Assembly: GCF_003626695.1 (NCBI RefSeq)
Contig: NZ_RBAH01000010.1
Coordinates: 196,005 to 243,428, forward strand
Length of the DNA: 47,424 nt
Reading direction: 5' to 3'
Source of the DNA: Paenibacillus ginsengarvi
GTDB taxonomy: Bacteria > Bacillota > Bacilli > Paenibacillales > NBRC-103111
Below are positions 45,546-47,424 of the stretch, piece after piece (within the stretch, counting starts at the first letter, position 1; every line of letters begins with the position of its first letter). The notes beneath the pieces are model-generated. The model was given only the letters and a program-made list of their open reading frames with translations. It made no database searches and had not been told where the DNA came from. The position numbers and the translations under genes were made by a program.

Positions 45546-45606
45546 GCGATCACCTCCATCAACGATCTCATTTTTTAGGTTAACATCCGCCTACGTTATT
45601 ATAACC

Positions 45607-46362
45607 TTACTCTCCAGCCCCGACCTTATTCCTGTCGCCGATCAGATCCAGCAAGGCGGCAGGCAGCTTGAACTGCTGGTTATTGATGATAATATCCGAC
45701 AGATTCCATTCGTCCGCCGACTGTTCCTCTTTGATTTGCTCGATTTCTTTATGCAGCCTCTCCATTTTGCGATCGAGAGCGGTAGCCGAATCGGCAGCTT
45801 CCTTAAGCTCCTTGAGCAAATGCGCCGGCACCGCCTGCTTGTACTTATAGTAAATTTTGTGCTCCAGGCTTGCCCAAAAGTCCATCGCAATTGTGCGAAT
45901 CTGCACTTCGACGCATACGGTCTCCTGCCTGTCGGACATAAACACCGGCACCTGTACAAGCAGATGAAGGCTTCGGTACCCGTTCGGCTTCGGGTGGCTG
46001 ATATAATCTTTTTCGTCGGTCAAAGTCAGGTCGCTCTGGCTGCACAACATATCGCGAATCCGATAAATGTCGGAGATAAACGAACACGTAATGCGGATAC
46101 CCGCTATATCCTTAATATGCTCCCTCATGCTCGGGAACGAGAAATCGCAGCCCTTGCGCATCATTTTATTCATAATGCTCTCCGGCGATTTCAGCCGCGA
46201 TTTCGTATGCTCGATCGGATTGTATTCGTGCAGCAGGTGAAATTCCTCCTGCAAAATATCGATCTTCGTCTCCAATTCCTGCAAGGCGAACTTGTACATC
46301 ATCATAAACCGCGTAATTTCGTTCCGGATCAGCTTGAATTGCTCGATCGGATGCCCGTTCAT
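45607..46362 (-). CDS. ywaC: Small alarmone synthetase, YwaC/RelP type (GTP pyrophosphokinase)
   Basis: 251 residues. MYKFALQELETK, NPIEHTKSRLKSPESIMNKMMRKGCDF, DIAGIRITCSFISDIYRIRDML, HPKPNGYRSLHL and EVQIRTIAMDFWASLEHKIYYK closely follow B. subtilis YwaC. They supply the RelA/SpoT synthetase substrate-binding residues. It transfers pyrophosphate from ATP to GDP or GTP in stress. The protein is about 40 residues longer than YwaC, with a charged C-terminal tail (ERLHKEIEQIKEE... LPAALLDLIGD). Start: ATG at 46362 with AAAGGGG seven bases upstream, rather than TTG at 46368. It lies immediately downstream of an rRNA unit on the same strand, separated by that unit's terminator. Confidence 0.9.
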   Translation of the reverse strand: MNGHPIEQFKLIRNEITRFMMMYKFALQELETKIDILQEEFHLLHEYNPIEHTKSRLKSPESIMNKMMRKGCDFSFPSMREHIKDIAGIRITCSFISDIYRIRDMLCSQSDLTLTDEKDYISHPKPNGYRSLHLLVQVPVFMSDRQETVCVEVQIRTIAMDFWASLEHKIYYKYKQAVPAHLLKELKEAADSATALDRKMERLHKEIEQIKEEQSADEWNLSDIIINNQQFKLPAALLDLIGDRNKVGAGE

Positions 46363-46463
46363 CTGCAAACCCCTTTCTGCTTCCGTACTTTCATAGCGTA
46401 CCCATTTTGGCTTGTCAGCGGAACCGTCTGCAGACCGATTTTACCGGTGACCGTTCCAAACAA

Positions 46464-46581
46464 CCCCACAAAGTGGAGCCCCCAGCTTCGAAGCTGGGGG
46501 CTCCCCCGAAAGTAATAGGATTATTCTACAGAGGCTCACGTCACTTTCGGGGGAATCGATTATTCCAAATACTTTGTGGGG
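46464..46581. repeat. Nested palindrome element (candidate non-autonomous mobile element)
   Basis: Outer inverted arms CCCCACAAAGT (46464-46474) and ACTTTGTGGGG (46571-46581) enclose a perfect 30-base palindrome (46475-46504; GGAGCCCCCAGCTTC and its complement). A second hairpin follows, CCCCCGAAAGT (46503-46513) with ACTTTCGGGGG (46543-46553). Inner arms repeat the AAAGT/ACTTT ends of the outer arms. No protein is encoded. GC-rich hairpins with this CCCCCAGCTT core recall ends of IS200/IS605 elements, but that is only a resemblance. Confidence 0.55.
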
Positions 46582-46600
46582 AGCCCCGAAACTTATAAAT

Positions 46601-46637
46601 TCTAAAAAAGCCCTTCTCGCATTTCTGCGAAAAGGGC
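46601..46637 (-). terminator. Terminator of the rRNA unit
   Basis: GCCCTT..CGCA and TGCG..AAGGGC form a long stem, followed on the minus strand by TTTTTTAGAATTT. It lies ten bases after the 3' end of 5S rRNA. Confidence 0.88.
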
Positions 46638-46646
46638 GGTTATGTC

Positions 46647-46764
46647 GCTTGGCAACGTCCTACTCTCCCAGGACCCTGCGGTCCAAGTACCATCGGCGCT
46701 GGAGGGCTTAACGGTCGTGTTCGGGATGGGAACGCGTGGATCCCCTCCGCCGTCATCACCAAAC
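46647..46764 (-). rRNA. rrf: 5S ribosomal RNA
   Basis: The minus strand reads a full 5S: GTTTGG at the 5' end pairs with CCAAGC at the 3' end. Inside are CACGCGTTCCCATCCCGAACACG, GTTAAGCCCTCCAGCGCCGATGG and GGGAGAGTAGGACG, the conserved Gram-positive 5S blocks in order. About 118 bases. It follows 16S directly, with a 126-base spacer. Confidence 0.93.

Positions 46765-47424
<660 letters not shown>

Overview
The window looks like a chromosomal piece of a Paenibacillus-type Gram-positive spore former. The evidence is a complete B. subtilis-style purE-to-purD operon under a guanine riboswitch, a YwaC-type alarmone synthetase, YerC, a Gram-positive RlmCD-like methyltransferase, strong GGAGG ribosome binding sites and frequent TTG/GTG starts. 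The right edge holds the 3' end of a 16S rRNA gene with the Bacillus-type anti-Shine-Dalgarno tail. No species can be named from this alone.

Region by region. (1) 1-3.3 kb: the N-terminal part of a large exported protein, with a signal peptide, an RCC1-like propeller region and at least eight 87-residue Ig/cadherin-like repeats; it runs off the left edge. (2) 3.5-6.4 kb: a divergent two-component system, a 7TM histidine kinase and a response regulator with winged-helix and BTAD output. Four exact-period 11-bp direct repeats sit between it and the surface-protein gene, just upstream of a -10 that lacks a -35, so the pair probably controls the surface protein. (3) 6.5-15.2 kb: an accessory, visibly AT-rich stretch with a metallo-beta-lactamase-fold enzyme, an uncharacterised protein, a broken PIN toxin-antitoxin locus, a gene remnant, and a two-gene putative antiphage module (OLD-family ATPase/TOPRIM nuclease followed by a PD-(D/E)XK-nuclease/STAND NTPase). 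(4) 15.3-26.8 kb: GC-rich housekeeping genes: rlmCD, sirohydrochlorin chelatase with a diacylglycerol kinase, yerC, a low-complexity YqfQ-like protein, an isochorismatase-like hydrolase, glutamate dehydrogenase, a TIGR01777 epimerase, an M23 peptidase, a Bax-inhibitor-like membrane protein, an aldo/keto reductase and two very small membrane peptides.

(5) 26.9-41.7 kb: the purine operon on the minus strand in the order purE-K-B-C-S-Q-L-F-M-N, AICAR transformylase, IMP cyclohydrolase, purD. It starts at a PurR-box/-35/-10 promoter, passes through a guanine riboswitch with a terminator, and ends at a terminator after purD. The usual bifunctional PurH is replaced by a transformylase-only protein plus an archaeal-type PurO-like cyclohydrolase. 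Two of its longest internal gaps carry a four-hairpin repeat cassette with the same spacing, in opposite orientations.

(6) 41.9-45.5 kb: three carbohydrate-related enzymes, namely a polysaccharide-deacetylase-like protein, a rhamnogalacturonan-acetylesterase-like SGNH hydrolase and an alpha/beta-fold esterase. (7) 45.6-47.4 kb: ywaC, a nested-palindrome element, then an rRNA unit read leftward as 16S-5S-terminator with no 23S between or after. The best candidates for something new are the OLD plus nuclease-STAND pair, the four-hairpin cassette, the 11-bp operator array and the 23S-less rRNA unit.
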